From NCBI GenBank assembly GCA_010032545.1, contig RGPT01000013.1, positions 1 through 34,906 on the forward strand: a stretch of DNA of 34,906 nucleotides, in the 5' to 3' direction. Below the pieces are notes generated by a model, which had not been told where the DNA came from, made no database searches, and saw only the letters and a list, made by a program, of their open reading frames with translations. Source of the DNA: Alphaproteobacteria bacterium (GTDB taxonomy: Bacteria; Pseudomonadota; Alphaproteobacteria; Reyranellales; Reyranellaceae). This document shows positions 18,423 to 26,499 of the stretch, in pieces; positions within the stretch are counted from its first letter, which is position 1; each line of letters opens with the position of its first letter. The position numbers were made by a program, and so were the translations under genes.

Positions 18423-19541
18423 TTAGGCTGCCCGGATCAGGGCCGCAACGCCGGGGAGGGTCTTGCCTTCCATCCATTCGAGGAAGGCGCCGCCAGCCGT
18501 CGAGACGTAGGAGAATTTCTCCTCCACGCCTGCCGCCGCCAGCGCCGCGACGGTGTCGCCGCCGCCGGCGGCGCCGAGCGGCCCGTTCCAGACCAGCGTG
18601 GCACACTCACTTACTTCTGCCTGGTAGAGCGCGATCGATTTCGGGCCGACGTCGAGGATCATCTGGTCGTCGGGGCAGGCGTCGGCATCGACGACGGTGC
18701 TGGCGGCACCTGCCTTGAATTCGCCTGCGACCACGACGTCGACGGGCAGCAGCACCTTGCATTTGGCGGCCTTGGCTTTCTCCAGGATTTCCAGCGCGGT
18801 CGAGGCGAGGTCCTTCTCGCACAGAGACCTGCCGACTTTGATGCCCTGGGCGTGCATGAAGGTGTTGGCCATGCCGCCGCCGATGATCAGCTTGTCGACT
18901 TTGCCGACGAGGTTGCCCAACAGGTCGAGCTTCGTGGAAACCTTGGCGCCGCCGACGACCGCGCAGACAGGACGCTTCGGCTTGCCCAGCGCCTTGTCGA
19001 GTGCTTCGAGCTCTGCCTGCATCAACCGGCCGGCCGCAGCCGGCAGGCGATTGGCGATGCCCTCGGTCGAGGCATGGGCGCGGTGTGCGGTCGAGAACGC
19101 GTCGTTCACGTAGAGATCGCCAAGCACCGACAATTTGTCGATGAAGGCAGCGTCGTTCTTCTCCTCCTCCTTGTGGAAGCGGAGGTTCTCCAGCAGCAGC
19201 ACGTCGCCGGACTTCATCGCGCGCACGGCGTCTTCGGCCTGAGGACCGATGCAATCCTCGGCAAAGGCGACCGGCTTCCCGAGTGCTGTCGACAGCGGCT
19301 CGACCAATGCCCGGAGCGACATTTCAGGCACGCGCTTGCCGTCGGGGCGACCGAAGTGGCTCAGCACCACGACGCGGGCGCCTTTGGCCGCAAGCTCGGC
19401 AATCGTCGGTGCGGCGCGCTCGATTCGCGTGGCGTCGGTGACCTTGCCATTCTTCATCGGCACGTTGAGATCGACGCGCACCAATACGCGCTTGCCGGCA
19501 ACGTCGGCGGTGTCGATCGTCTTGAAGGTGACCTTGGGCAT
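18423..19541 (-). CDS. pgk: Phosphoglycerate kinase with an in-frame internal gap
   Basis: Phosphoglycerate kinase transfers phosphate between 1,3-bisphosphoglycerate and ADP. Most of the family is recognisable: [16 protein letters not shown] (22-36), [42 protein letters not shown] (195-204) and GGGMANTF. The C-terminal part reads LVWNGPLGA and then directly [10 protein letters not shown], near residue 324. In typical PGKs about 29 residues lie here, including the FE..FD.GT..VA motif that contacts the nucleotide ribose and helps close the active site. The protein is 372 residues against ~400 for alphaproteobacterial relatives. As written it is probably inactive, so either the genome has another pgk or the sequence has a local error. 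GAGAGAGAG precedes the ATG. Confidence 0.9.
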   Translation of the reverse strand: MPKVTFKTIDTADVAGKRVLVRVDLNVPMKNGKVTDATRIERAAPTIAELAAKGARVVVLSHFGRPDGKRVPEMSLRALVEPLSTALGKPVAFAEDCIGPQAEDAVRAMKSGDVLLLENLRFHKEEEKNDAAFIDKLSVLGDLYVNDAFSTAHRAHASTEGIANRLPAAAGRLMQAELEALDKALGKPKRPVCAVVGGAKVSTKLDLLGNLVGKVDKLIIGGGMANTFMHAQGIKVGRSLCEKDLASTALEILEKAKAAKCKVLLPVDVVVAGEFKAGAASTVVDADACPDDQMILDVGPKSIALYQAEVSECATLVWNGPLGAAGGGDTVAALAAAGVEEKFSYVSTAGGAFLEWMEGKTLPGVAALIRAA

Positions 19542-19574
19542 GAACTCTCTCTCTGGAGAATGGACCCCTGGTCC

Positions 19575-19741
19575 CTAGCGTTTCCGGATCACGAAGACCA
19601 GCGTCTCGCCGTCGCGCGTGCTCGAGACCAATTCGTGCCCTGTCTGGCGGCAAAAGGCGGGGAAGTCCTGCTCGGTGGCGGGATCGGTGGCTCGCACCTT
19701 CAACAGAGTCCCGTTGCGTCGTATTCGAGTGTGTCAGTCAC
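19575..19741 (-). pseudogene. TusA/SirA-family sulfur carrier, broken by an internal deletion
   Basis: From a GTG at 19741 (overlapping the M48 gene's end) the frame reads (V/M)TDTLEYDATGLC and then hits TGA at 19700-19702. In another frame the sequence continues TLLKVRATDPATEQDFPAFCRQ down to the stop at 19575, ending LVFVIRKR. These are the two ends of a TusA-like persulfide carrier. The middle, normally CPLPVLKARKALRxLxPG with the second active-site residues (CPxP), is missing. The locus is 167 nt; ~231 is normal, so about 64 nt are gone (length 1 modulo 3). The CTGTTG at the junction suggests repeat-mediated loss. No functional product is expected. Confidence 0.8.
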
Positions 19742-20552
19742 GGGGGCGATAATACTTCATGGCTTCGGGCAGCCACGCCCGAATATCGGCGATCCGCGTG
19801 GTGGGCGCGGGGTGCGTGCTCAACCACTCTGCCTGGCTACCGCGTCCGCTGCTGGCGGCGCGCATGCGCTCCCAAAGTGGCACTGCCTCGCGCGGGTCGT
19901 AGCCGGCCAGCGCCATCAGCACCAGTCCGATGCGGTCGGCCTCCGACTCCTGGGCGCGGGACATCGGCAGGAGGTAGCCCACCGTGGCGCCGGCGCCGAG
20001 TGCTGCCATCATCGCCGGCAGGTAGGTGCGGCTGCGCCCGCTCGCAGTCGTCGCCAGTGCTGCGGAGGCGGCGGCGACGCCGACCGACGCCACCATCTGG
20101 TCGCTCATGCGCTCGGCGCCGTGGCGAGCGAGCGCGTGCGCCACCTCGTGGCTGATCACCACGGCCAGGCCCGTCTCGGTGCGGGTGATCGGCAGCAGGC
20201 CAGTGTAGACGGCGATCTTGCCGCCGGGCAGGCAGAAGGCGTTGGGCTCGTTCTTGTCGATGGTCTTGAATTCCCACCGGTAGTTCGGCGCCCGCCACAT
20301 CTCCGCCGGCGGACGCTCGGCCGCAGCCGCAATGCGCCGGCCGACCTTGTCGACCAAGGCCGTGGCCTGCGCGTTGGTCGACAGCGGTTCCTTCGCCAGT
20401 ACCTCGCGATAGGCTTGCAGGCCCATCTGGCGTTCCTCGGCCTCGCTCACCAGCATGATCTGCGATCGGCCGGTGACCGGCGCGATCTCGCAGGCGGCGA
20501 GCAGGACAAGGGTGCCGCACAGAGCCACCAGGGAACGGGTGACGGGACGCAT
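19734..20552 (-). CDS. M48-family zinc metalloprotease, lipoprotein
   Basis: The 272-residue protein has an N-terminal signal with lipobox LLAAC (Cys21), so it is probably a periplasmic lipoprotein. The M48 active site is ISHEVAHALARHGAE (His135, Glu136, His139), and the third ligand is Glu204 in RAQESEADRIGL. The order ADRIGL-MALAGYDP-STHPAPTTRIADI matches BepA/LoiP-like quality-control proteases. It is 26 nt after hemC and overlaps the broken tusA by 8 nt, all on the same strand. Confidence 0.92.
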   Translation of the reverse strand: MRPVTRSLVALCGTLVLLAACEIAPVTGRSQIMLVSEAEERQMGLQAYREVLAKEPLSTNAQATALVDKVGRRIAAAAERPPAEMWRAPNYRWEFKTIDKNEPNAFCLPGGKIAVYTGLLPITRTETGLAVVISHEVAHALARHGAERMSDQMVASVGVAAASAALATTASGRSRTYLPAMMAALGAGATVGYLLPMSRAQESEADRIGLVLMALAGYDPREAVPLWERMRAASSGRGSQAEWLSTHPAPTTRIADIRAWLPEAMKYYRPRD

Positions 20553-20578
20553 GCCGCGACTCTAGGGGTGGCCGGAGG

Positions 20579-21508
20579 TCAGGTCGAGAGAAAGCCCGGT
20601 CCGCCGCGGCGCTTGAGCTCGTGGCCGGCATCGCGGCCCATGGCCTCGGCGTCACTGGCAGCGCCTCTCCGCTCCGTAGCAATCGCCTGCGAGCCGTCGG
20701 GCTTCAAGATCAGGCCGCGCAGATGGAGCGTTCCGTCGTCCGCGAGAATCGCGTGACCGGCGATCGGCGTGCGGCACGAGCCGTCGAGCACGGCGAGCAT
20801 GGCGTGTTCGGCGGCCACGCAGGTTGCGGTCGGCGCGTGGGTTATGGCGGCCAGCCAGCCGCGCGTCCGCTCATCGTCCTCGCGGCATTCGATGCAGACC
20901 GCGCCCTGGCCGACGGCGGGCAGCATTTCGTCTTCCGGCACCGGCATGCCGACATGGGCCATATCGAGACGCTTGAGGCCGGCCAGCGCCAGCAGGGTGG
21001 CCTCGACGTCGCCGGCGGCGCGCTTGGCCAGGCGCGTGTCGACATTGCCGCGCAGATTCACGATCTGCAGGTCGGGCCGGCGATGCAGCAGTTGGGCGCG
21101 TCGCCTGAGAGCCGAGGTGCCGACGACGGCGCCCTGCCTCAAATCGGCGATGCGCTGAACATCGCCCGCGATCAGGACGTCGCGGGCATCCTCGCGCGGC
21201 AGGAAGGCGGCAATCGAGAGCCCCGGCGGTTGAGCCGTCGGCATGTCCTTCATGCTGTGGACCGCGGCATCGATACGCCGCGCCAGCAGCGCTTCCTCGA
21301 TTTCCTTGACGAACAGACCTTTGCCGCCAGCCTCCGACAATGGCCGATCCTGGATGGCATCGCCGGTGGTCTTGATGGCGAGGATCTCGATGGCGCCAGG
21401 CGCGGCGAGAGCCGGCACCGCGGCCGCCAGAGCGTCGCGCACCAGGCCCGTCTGGGTGAGGGCGAGCTTGCTGCCGCGCGTTCCCAGTCGCAGGAGGGGA
21501 AGGTTCAT
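20579..21508 (-). CDS. hemC: Hydroxymethylbilane synthase (porphobilinogen deaminase)
   Basis: The 309-residue enzyme polymerises four porphobilinogens into the linear tetrapyrrole for haem synthesis. Motifs are LRLGTRGSKLALTQT (7-20), HSMKDMP (84-90; Asp88 is catalytic), VGTSALRRRAQLL, NLRGNVDTRL, GQGAVCIECR and the dipyrromethane-cofactor Cys245 in LDGSCRTPIAGHA. The length is normal. hemD, often the next gene, is not present here. It is divergent from tsaD with 45 nt between starts. Confidence 0.97.
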   Translation of the reverse strand: MNLPLLRLGTRGSKLALTQTGLVRDALAAAVPALAAPGAIEILAIKTTGDAIQDRPLSEAGGKGLFVKEIEEALLARRIDAAVHSMKDMPTAQPPGLSIAAFLPREDARDVLIAGDVQRIADLRQGAVVGTSALRRRAQLLHRRPDLQIVNLRGNVDTRLAKRAAGDVEATLLALAGLKRLDMAHVGMPVPEDEMLPAVGQGAVCIECREDDERTRGWLAAITHAPTATCVAAEHAMLAVLDGSCRTPIAGHAILADDGTLHLRGLILKPDGSQAIATERRGAASDAEAMGRDAGHELKRRGGPGFLST

Positions 21509-21553
21509 GGCGTTGCTCTAGCTTAGCTGGGCGGTCGACGCTAGAAGACACGC

Positions 21554-22606
21554 ATGCGCGTGCTGGGCATCGAAACAAGCTGCGACGAAACGGCGGTCGC
21601 CATCGTCGAGGCCCCGGCCGGGAGCGGACCCGGCGGCAGCATCCTGGCCAACGTCGTCTACAGCCAGTTGACCGAGCATCGCCGGTTCGGCGGGGTGGTT
21701 CCTGAGATCGCTGCTCGCGCCCACCTCGAGCGCATCGACGGCCTGGTGACGGATGCGCTGACCGAGGCCGGCTTGGGCCTTGCCGATCTCGACGGGATCG
21801 CCGCTACCGGTGGCCCCGGGCTGATCGGCGGTGTGCTGGTCGGCGTCATGACCGCCAAGGCGCTTGCCTTCGCCCACGACAAGCCGTTCCTCGCCATCAA
21901 CCATCTCGAAGGCCATGCGCTCTCGGTGCGGCTGACGGCGCAGGTGGATTTTCCTTATCTGCTGCTGCTCGTCTCCGGCGGCCATTGCCAGCTTCTCACG
22001 GTGCACGGTCCCGGTCTTTTCACCCGGCTAGGAACGACGATCGACGATGCCGTCGGCGAATGTTTTGACAAGACCGCCAAGTTGCTGGGGCTTGGCTTCC
22101 CGGGCGGGCCTGCCGTCGAGGCGGCGGCCAAAGGTGGCGACCCGCAGCGCTTCGCCTTGCCACGGCCGATGTGGCGCAAGCCCGGCTGCGACTTTTCCTT
22201 CTCCGGGTTGAAGACAGCTGTGCGGCAAACCATCGAGAAGCTGGCCGTCGAGAAGTTGCCGGCGGGTGATGCTGGCGCCGTTGCCGACCTCTGCGCCTCC
22301 TTCCAGCGCACCGTGGGCGACGTGCTTGCCGACCGTTGCGCCAATGCGCTCTCCCTCGCGCCGTCCACCACACTCGTGGTGGCGGGCGGCGTTGCGGCAA
22401 ACGTCTATCTGCGCGGCCGGCTGGAGACGCTTGCCGCCGCGTACGGTGCGCGACTGGTGGCGCCGCCGGTCAAGCTCTGTACCGACAACGGCGCCATGAT
22501 TGCCTGGGCCGGTATCGAACGCCTGCGGCTCGGCAAGACGGACGGTCTCGACTTCCGGCCGCGCCCGCGCTGGCCGCTCGATCCTTCCGCCGCTGTTCGG
22601 GTGTAG
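21554..22606 (+). CDS. tsaD: tRNA threonylcarbamoyladenosine synthase, TsaD subunit
   Basis: The 350-residue ASKHA-fold protein transfers threonylcarbamoyl to A37 of ANN-decoding tRNAs, with TsaB and TsaE. The start is [17 protein letters not shown]. The metal site is HLEGH (His117, His121). Further motifs are [62 protein letters not shown] and [12 protein letters not shown] with the final Asp ligand. It heads a tight four-gene plus-strand run. The gap to hemC is 45 nt, so the promoters must be compact or overlapping. Confidence 0.98.
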   Translation: MRVLGIETSCDETAVAIVEAPAGSGPGGSILANVVYSQLTEHRRFGGVVPEIAARAHLERIDGLVTDALTEAGLGLADLDGIAATGGPGLIGGVLVGVMTAKALAFAHDKPFLAINHLEGHALSVRLTAQVDFPYLLLLVSGGHCQLLTVHGPGLFTRLGTTIDDAVGECFDKTAKLLGLGFPGGPAVEAAAKGGDPQRFALPRPMWRKPGCDFSFSGLKTAVRQTIEKLAVEKLPAGDAGAVADLCASFQRTVGDVLADRCANALSLAPSTTLVVAGGVAANVYLRGRLETLAAAYGARLVAPPVKLCTDNGAMIAWAGIERLRLGKTDGLDFRPRPRWPLDPSAAVRV

Positions 22607-22616
22607 GATGGCCGGC

Positions 22617-23243
22617 ATGAGCCAGGGCTTCGACATCGTTCCATTGTTCGCCACGCCGGTCGTGCTGTCGGACCTCCCCGACGCGCCGACACTCTGTGCC
22701 GAGTTGCGCGCGGTGATCGCGCAGCGCGAGAAGACGCACCCCGGCACGCAGGCGTCGAACCTCGGCGGCTGGCAGTCGACCTGGGACATGGATCGCTGGG
22801 GCGGTGCACCGGCGATCAAGCTCCTGGCGCTCGCCCGCAACCTCGCCAACCGCGTGACGACGGATCGCGAGGGCAAGCCCATCGCCATCACCTGGCGTGC
22901 CAACATGTGGGCGAACGTGAACCGGACAGGCCATGGCAACGAGTTCCATGCCCACCCCGGCAGCTATTGGTCGGCAGTATTCTATGTCGATGATGCGGGC
23001 ATCGATGCCGATGCATCATTGGGGGGCGAACTCGAATTCATGGACCCGCGTGGGCCGGGGCCTGCGATGTATGCGCCTCACCTGGGCTTTGCGATGCCGG
23101 GAGGTCTGTCGGCCGGTGCTGCCGAGGTCGTGCGGCCCAAGGCCGGTCGACTGGTCATGTTCCCGGCCTGGATTCTTCATCAGGTCCGACCCTACCGCGG
23201 CAATGCCGAGCGCATTTCCATCGCGCTGAACCTCAGCTTGTGA
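22617..23243 (+). CDS. 2OG-Fe(II) oxygenase-like protein (TIGR02466-type)
   Basis: The protein is 208 residues from the ATG at 22617, which has AGGA 8 nt upstream; the ATG at 22608 lacks spacing. The cupin-like core shows NEFHAHPGSYWSAVFYVD (His111 and His113), GELEFMDPRGPG, a later MFPAWILHQVRPY (His188) and ERISIALNLSL (Arg199, expected to hold 2-oxoglutarate). The first metal motif is HxH in place of the usual HxD, a feature of this family. The substrate is unknown. It follows tsaD by 10 nt and its stop overlaps the gpsA GTG, so the three are co-translated. Confidence 0.78.
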   Translation: MSQGFDIVPLFATPVVLSDLPDAPTLCAELRAVIAQREKTHPGTQASNLGGWQSTWDMDRWGGAPAIKLLALARNLANRVTTDREGKPIAITWRANMWANVNRTGHGNEFHAHPGSYWSAVFYVDDAGIDADASLGGELEFMDPRGPGPAMYAPHLGFAMPGGLSAGAAEVVRPKAGRLVMFPAWILHQVRPYRGNAERISIALNLSL

Positions 23244-24229
23244 CGGCGGTCCATCATATCGCTGTGGTCGGCGGCGGTGCCTGGGGCACGGCGCTCGCCT
23301 GTTTGGCGCGCCGCGCCAACCGGCGCGTCACCATGTGGTCGCGCGACCCTTCGATCTCGGCATCGATCGTCCACAAGCGCGTCAATCCGGTCTATCTGCC
23401 GGGGCAGATTCTCGAGCCTGGTATCGAGGTCGCTGCCGCTCTCGCGTCCCTTGGCTCCTGCGATGCGCTGCTGCTGGCGTGTCCGGCACAAGCGGTGCGG
23501 ATCGTGGCGCGCGATCTGCCGGGCACGACTCCGATCGTGATCTGCGCCAAGGGTATCGAGGCTTCGACCGGCCTGTTGATGCCGGAGGTGCTCGGCGAGG
23601 TCCTGCCGGGCAGGCCGCTCGCCATGCTGTCGGGCCCGAGCTTCGCCGAGGAGGCAGTACAGGGCCTGCCGACGGCCGTCAGTATCGCCACGGCCGACGC
23701 CGGCCTTGGCCGCGATTTGGCAGCGGCCTTGGCTGCCGGCACCTTCCGGCCCTACTGGACCGACGACATCACCGGCGTGTCGCTGGGTGGTGCCGTGAAG
23801 AACGTGCTCGCCATCGCGGCCGGCATCGTCGAGGGCCGCGGTCTCGGCCATAACGCGACCGCCGCCCTGATCACGCGCGGCTTCGCCGAGATGGCCCGTC
23901 TCGGCCTCGCCATGGGCGCCCGTCTGGAAACCTTGACCGGTCTAAGTGGGCTGGGCGATCTCGTGCTCACCTGCAACGGTCCGCTGTCGCGCAATCGCTC
24001 GCTGGGGCTGGCGCTGGGCAAGGGCACGACACTGGCCCGTCACATGGACGGACGCCGGCAGGTCGTCGAAGGCGAGGCGACGGCGCCGGCCGTTCTGGCG
24101 CGTGCGGCGCGGCTCGGTATCGAGATGCCGATCTGCTCGGCTGTCGATGCTATCCTACACCGCGGCGCGGACCTCGACGACGCGATCCGTGCGCTGCTGG
24201 CGCGGCCTTTGCGTCGCGAAGGCGAATAG
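23240..24229 (+). CDS. gpsA: Glycerol-3-phosphate dehydrogenase [NAD(P)+]
   Basis: The 329-residue enzyme reduces dihydroxyacetone phosphate to glycerol 3-phosphate for phospholipids. The Rossmann motif is VVGGGAWGTALA (9-20). AKGIE, LSGPSFAEEAVQGLPTAVSIA and the catalytic Lys187 in LGGAVKNVLAIAAGI follow, with GLSGLGDLVLTC and SRNRSLGLALGKG near the end. It begins with GTG overlapping the previous stop (GTGA). It is followed after 15 nt by the EVE gene, which has its own strong SD (GGGGAAGGGG). Confidence 0.97.
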   Translation: MTAVHHIAVVGGGAWGTALACLARRANRRVTMWSRDPSISASIVHKRVNPVYLPGQILEPGIEVAAALASLGSCDALLLACPAQAVRIVARDLPGTTPIVICAKGIEASTGLLMPEVLGEVLPGRPLAMLSGPSFAEEAVQGLPTAVSIATADAGLGRDLAAALAAGTFRPYWTDDITGVSLGGAVKNVLAIAAGIVEGRGLGHNATAALITRGFAEMARLGLAMGARLETLTGLSGLGDLVLTCNGPLSRNRSLGLALGKGTTLARHMDGRRQVVEGEATAPAVLARAARLGIEMPICSAVDAILHRGADLDDAIRALLARPLRREGE

Positions 24230-24244
24230 GGGAAGGGGAATGAC

Positions 24245-24652
24245 ATGGCTCATTGGCTGATCAAATCCGAGCCGTCGGCATATTCCTGGCCGCAGTTCGT
24301 CAAGGACAAGAAGACTTCCTGGACCGGCGTCCGCAACGCCCAGGCCGCGATGAACCTCAAGGCGATGAAGCCGGGCGACCGCTGCTTCTTCTACCATTCC
24401 AACGAGGGCAAGGAGATCGTGGGCGTCGCCGAGGTGGTCAAGGCGGCCTATCCCGACGCCACCGACGAAACGGGCAGGTTCGTCACCGTCGACGTGAAGG
24501 CGGTCGAGGCCGTCAAGAAGCCGGTGACACTGGCTGCCATCAAGGCCGAGCCCCGGTTGAAGGACTTCGGCCTCGTGCGCCAGTCGCGCCTGTCCGTCGT
24601 CCCCGTCGCCGACGCGCAATGGGCGCTGATCCTGAAGATGGCCGCAGGTTAG
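24245..24652 (+). CDS. EVE domain-containing protein (PUA-like)
   Basis: This 135-residue single-domain protein has MAHWLIKSEPSAYSW, TSWTGVRNAQAAMNLKAM, PGDRCFFYHSNEGKEIVGVAEV and the FVTVDVKAVEAVKKPVTL strand. It ends near SRLSVVPVADAQWALIL. EVE domains resemble YTH domains and bind modified bases in DNA or RNA. The residues forming the aromatic cage (Trp at 4, 15 and 27) are present. The biological role is unassigned. It is the last gene of the tsaD run. Confidence 0.9.
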   Translation: MAHWLIKSEPSAYSWPQFVKDKKTSWTGVRNAQAAMNLKAMKPGDRCFFYHSNEGKEIVGVAEVVKAAYPDATDETGRFVTVDVKAVEAVKKPVTLAAIKAEPRLKDFGLVRQSRLSVVPVADAQWALILKMAAG

Positions 24653-24702
24653 AGTTTTTCGATATGGATGGAACGATCTGAGTCTGGAGCGTTGTGACTT
24701 GT

Positions 24703-24786
24703 AGTCTGACATGGAAGACTCCGTCGTCCCGATTCGCGAGGAGCAATCTCCGCTCCGCACCTTCGGTGCTCCGGTCAAGACGACGG
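24703..24786. other. Intergenic multi-stem structured element
   Basis: In the 179-nt gap between convergent genes, the sequence folds on paper into four stems. These are AGTCT/AGACT (24703-24707, 24716-24720); an outer CCGTCGTC/GACGACGG (24721-24728, 24779-24786); and, inside it, GGAGC/GCTCC (24740-24744, 24752-24756) and GCACC/GGTGC (24757-24761, 24765-24769). A TTTTCC follows on the plus strand. It may act as a terminator for both sides or be a small structured RNA or repeat unit. Nothing else is visible in 24653-24831. Confidence 0.45.
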
Positions 24787-24831
24787 TATGTTTTCCTATG
24801 GCCGATCCGACCTGATTTTATCCCGCTCCAA

Positions 24832-26499
24832 CTACTCCGCCGCCAGCTTCCGGGCCGCCCTCGGATCGCGCGTGAGCAGGCCGTCGGCCAGGTCGCGGTC
24901 GATCATGGAATCGGGCCGCTCCTCGACGCGGCCGAAGCCGGCGCCGCCGCCCACGAACATTTCCACGATGTCGCCCTTAGCGAGGTCGATCGCGGCCTTG
25001 CTGCGCAGTTCCTCGACGGTACCGTTGGCGCGGTAAACGCGGCAGTAGCCGCGCTGGCCGGGCTCGCCGCCTAAAAGTCCTTCGGGAGCGAGGCGGAAGC
25101 GGTCGGAGTAGATCGCGAGCTGCACGTCGTCGCGCAGGATCTCGCAGCGCCGCGTAAAGCCGGCACCGCCGCGACGGGCGCCGAGGCCGAAGGAGTCGGG
25201 CGCCAGCTCGTAGCCGACGATGCGGAAGAAGTCGTAGTCGATGTCGAGCGATTCGACCGGGGCGTTGGAGCAGTTGCTGAGCGGCGAATCGACGGCATCG
25301 CAGCCGTCGGCGCCCCTCGAGGCGCCGTAGCCGCCGCCGAAGATTTCGAGATAGACGCTGTAGCCTTTCTCGCCAAGGTGGGAGAGGCAGAAGGCCGTGG
25401 TGCAGTCGAAGCCGGTGGCGATCACTCTGTCGGGCAGCGCCTGCGCCATCGCCTTCATTACGGCATTGAACACGCGGTAGGCCGGGATCATGCGCGCCCG
25501 CACCGGTGCTGGCGGCCTGGGATTGAGCAGCGAACCGTACGGCACCTTGATGGTGATCGGCCGTGCCATGCCCTCGTTGTAGGGAATGTCCGGGCTGGTC
25601 AGCACCGACTTTACGCAGCTGAGGGCTGCGGACAGCGTGCTGGAGTAGGGGCAGTTGAGGTTGCGCTTCACCTGCGCGCAGGTGCCCTCGAAATCGATCT
25701 CGACCGAATCCTCGGAGATGGTGACCTTGGCCTTCACCACCAACGGCTCATCTGTGAGCCCGTCGTCGTCGATCGCATCCTCGCCATAGAAAGTGCCCTT
25801 GGGCGCCTGTGCGATGGCGGCGCGCACGCGGCGCTCGGAATAGTCCTGCATCTCCTTCATCGCCGCTTGGACCTTGTCGGTTCCGTAGCGCTCGCAGAGC
25901 TGCTTTACCCGCATCACGCCGATCGCGTTGGCGGCGAACTGGGCGTTGAAATCGCCGATGGTGAGGTCGGGCACGCGCACGTTGGCGGTGACGAGGCGCT
26001 CGAAGCTGCCGCCGTTCCAGTCGCGTTGGAAGTCGTACTTGCTGGGCGGGAAGCGCAGCCCTTCTTGATAGACGTCGCTCGCATGGATATTGAGGCCGGG
26101 GGCGCCACCTCCGAGGTCGAGATGGTGTGCCACCGAGGCACCGAAGCCCACGACGCGGCCAGCGACGAAGATCGGCGTGAAGATGAAGACGTCGGGAATG
26201 TGCTGGCCGCCCTCGAACGGGTCGTTGTTGATCAGGAAGTCGCCTTCCTTGAGCGTCTCGACCGGATGGCGTTTCAGGCAGGCGCGCAAGGTCTCGCCGA
26301 TCGGGCCCAGTTGCATCGGGATCAGCTCGGCCTGGGCCACGGTGTTGCCGAAACGGTCCATCAGGCCGGCCGAGCCGTCGCGGGCCTCGCGCAGGATGGT
26401 GGAGTAGGCCGAGCGGATGAGCTTCACGCCCATCTCGCGCGCCGAGGCGATCAGCGCCTGGCTGATGACGGCATAGTCGATGGGACCCAGCTGGCTCAT
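24832..26499 (-). CDS. Hydantoinase B / oxoprolinase beta-type subunit
   Basis: This 555-residue HyuB-type protein starts with LGPIDYAVISQALIASAREMGVKLIRSAYSTILREARD. It has AELIPMQLGPIGETL, DFLINNDPFEGGQHIPDVFIFTPIF, VAHHLDLGGGAPGLN and GYELAPDSFGLGARRGGAGF, the conserved blocks of the family. With HyuA it performs ATP-dependent hydrolysis of a five-membered cyclic amide such as hydantoin or 5-oxoproline, or a related acetone-carboxylase-type reaction. Sequence alone does not choose among these. Its ATG overlaps the hyuA stop by 4 nt. Confidence 0.92.
   Translation of the reverse strand: MSQLGPIDYAVISQALIASAREMGVKLIRSAYSTILREARDGSAGLMDRFGNTVAQAELIPMQLGPIGETLRACLKRHPVETLKEGDFLINNDPFEGGQHIPDVFIFTPIFVAGRVVGFGASVAHHLDLGGGAPGLNIHASDVYQEGLRFPPSKYDFQRDWNGGSFERLVTANVRVPDLTIGDFNAQFAANAIGVMRVKQLCERYGTDKVQAAMKEMQDYSERRVRAAIAQAPKGTFYGEDAIDDDGLTDEPLVVKAKVTISEDSVEIDFEGTCAQVKRNLNCPYSSTLSAALSCVKSVLTSPDIPYNEGMARPITIKVPYGSLLNPRPPAPVRARMIPAYRVFNAVMKAMAQALPDRVIATGFDCTTAFCLSHLGEKGYSVYLEIFGGGYGASRGADGCDAVDSPLSNCSNAPVESLDIDYDFFRIVGYELAPDSFGLGARRGGAGFTRRCEILRDDVQLAIYSDRFRLAPEGLLGGEPGQRGYCRVYRANGTVEELRSKAAIDLAKGDIVEMFVGGGAGFGRVEERPDSMIDRDLADGLLTRDPRAARKLAAE

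Noticed and set aside
19690-19712. Programmed frameshift in tusA
   Set aside because: A whole segment including CPxP is missing, not one or two bases, and there is no slippery heptamer or pseudoknot signal; deletion explains it.
18288-20756. An 822-codon open frame on the + strand
   Set aside because: It runs antisense through pgk, the tusA remnant, the M48 gene and part of hemC; the protein is low-complexity Arg/Ala/Gly-rich with no family features. It is a by-product of GC-rich codon use.
24703-24786. tRNA gene
   Set aside because: Several stems resemble a cloverleaf, but there is no 7-bp acceptor with a T-arm TTC consensus, no plausible anticodon loop and no CCA-compatible end.
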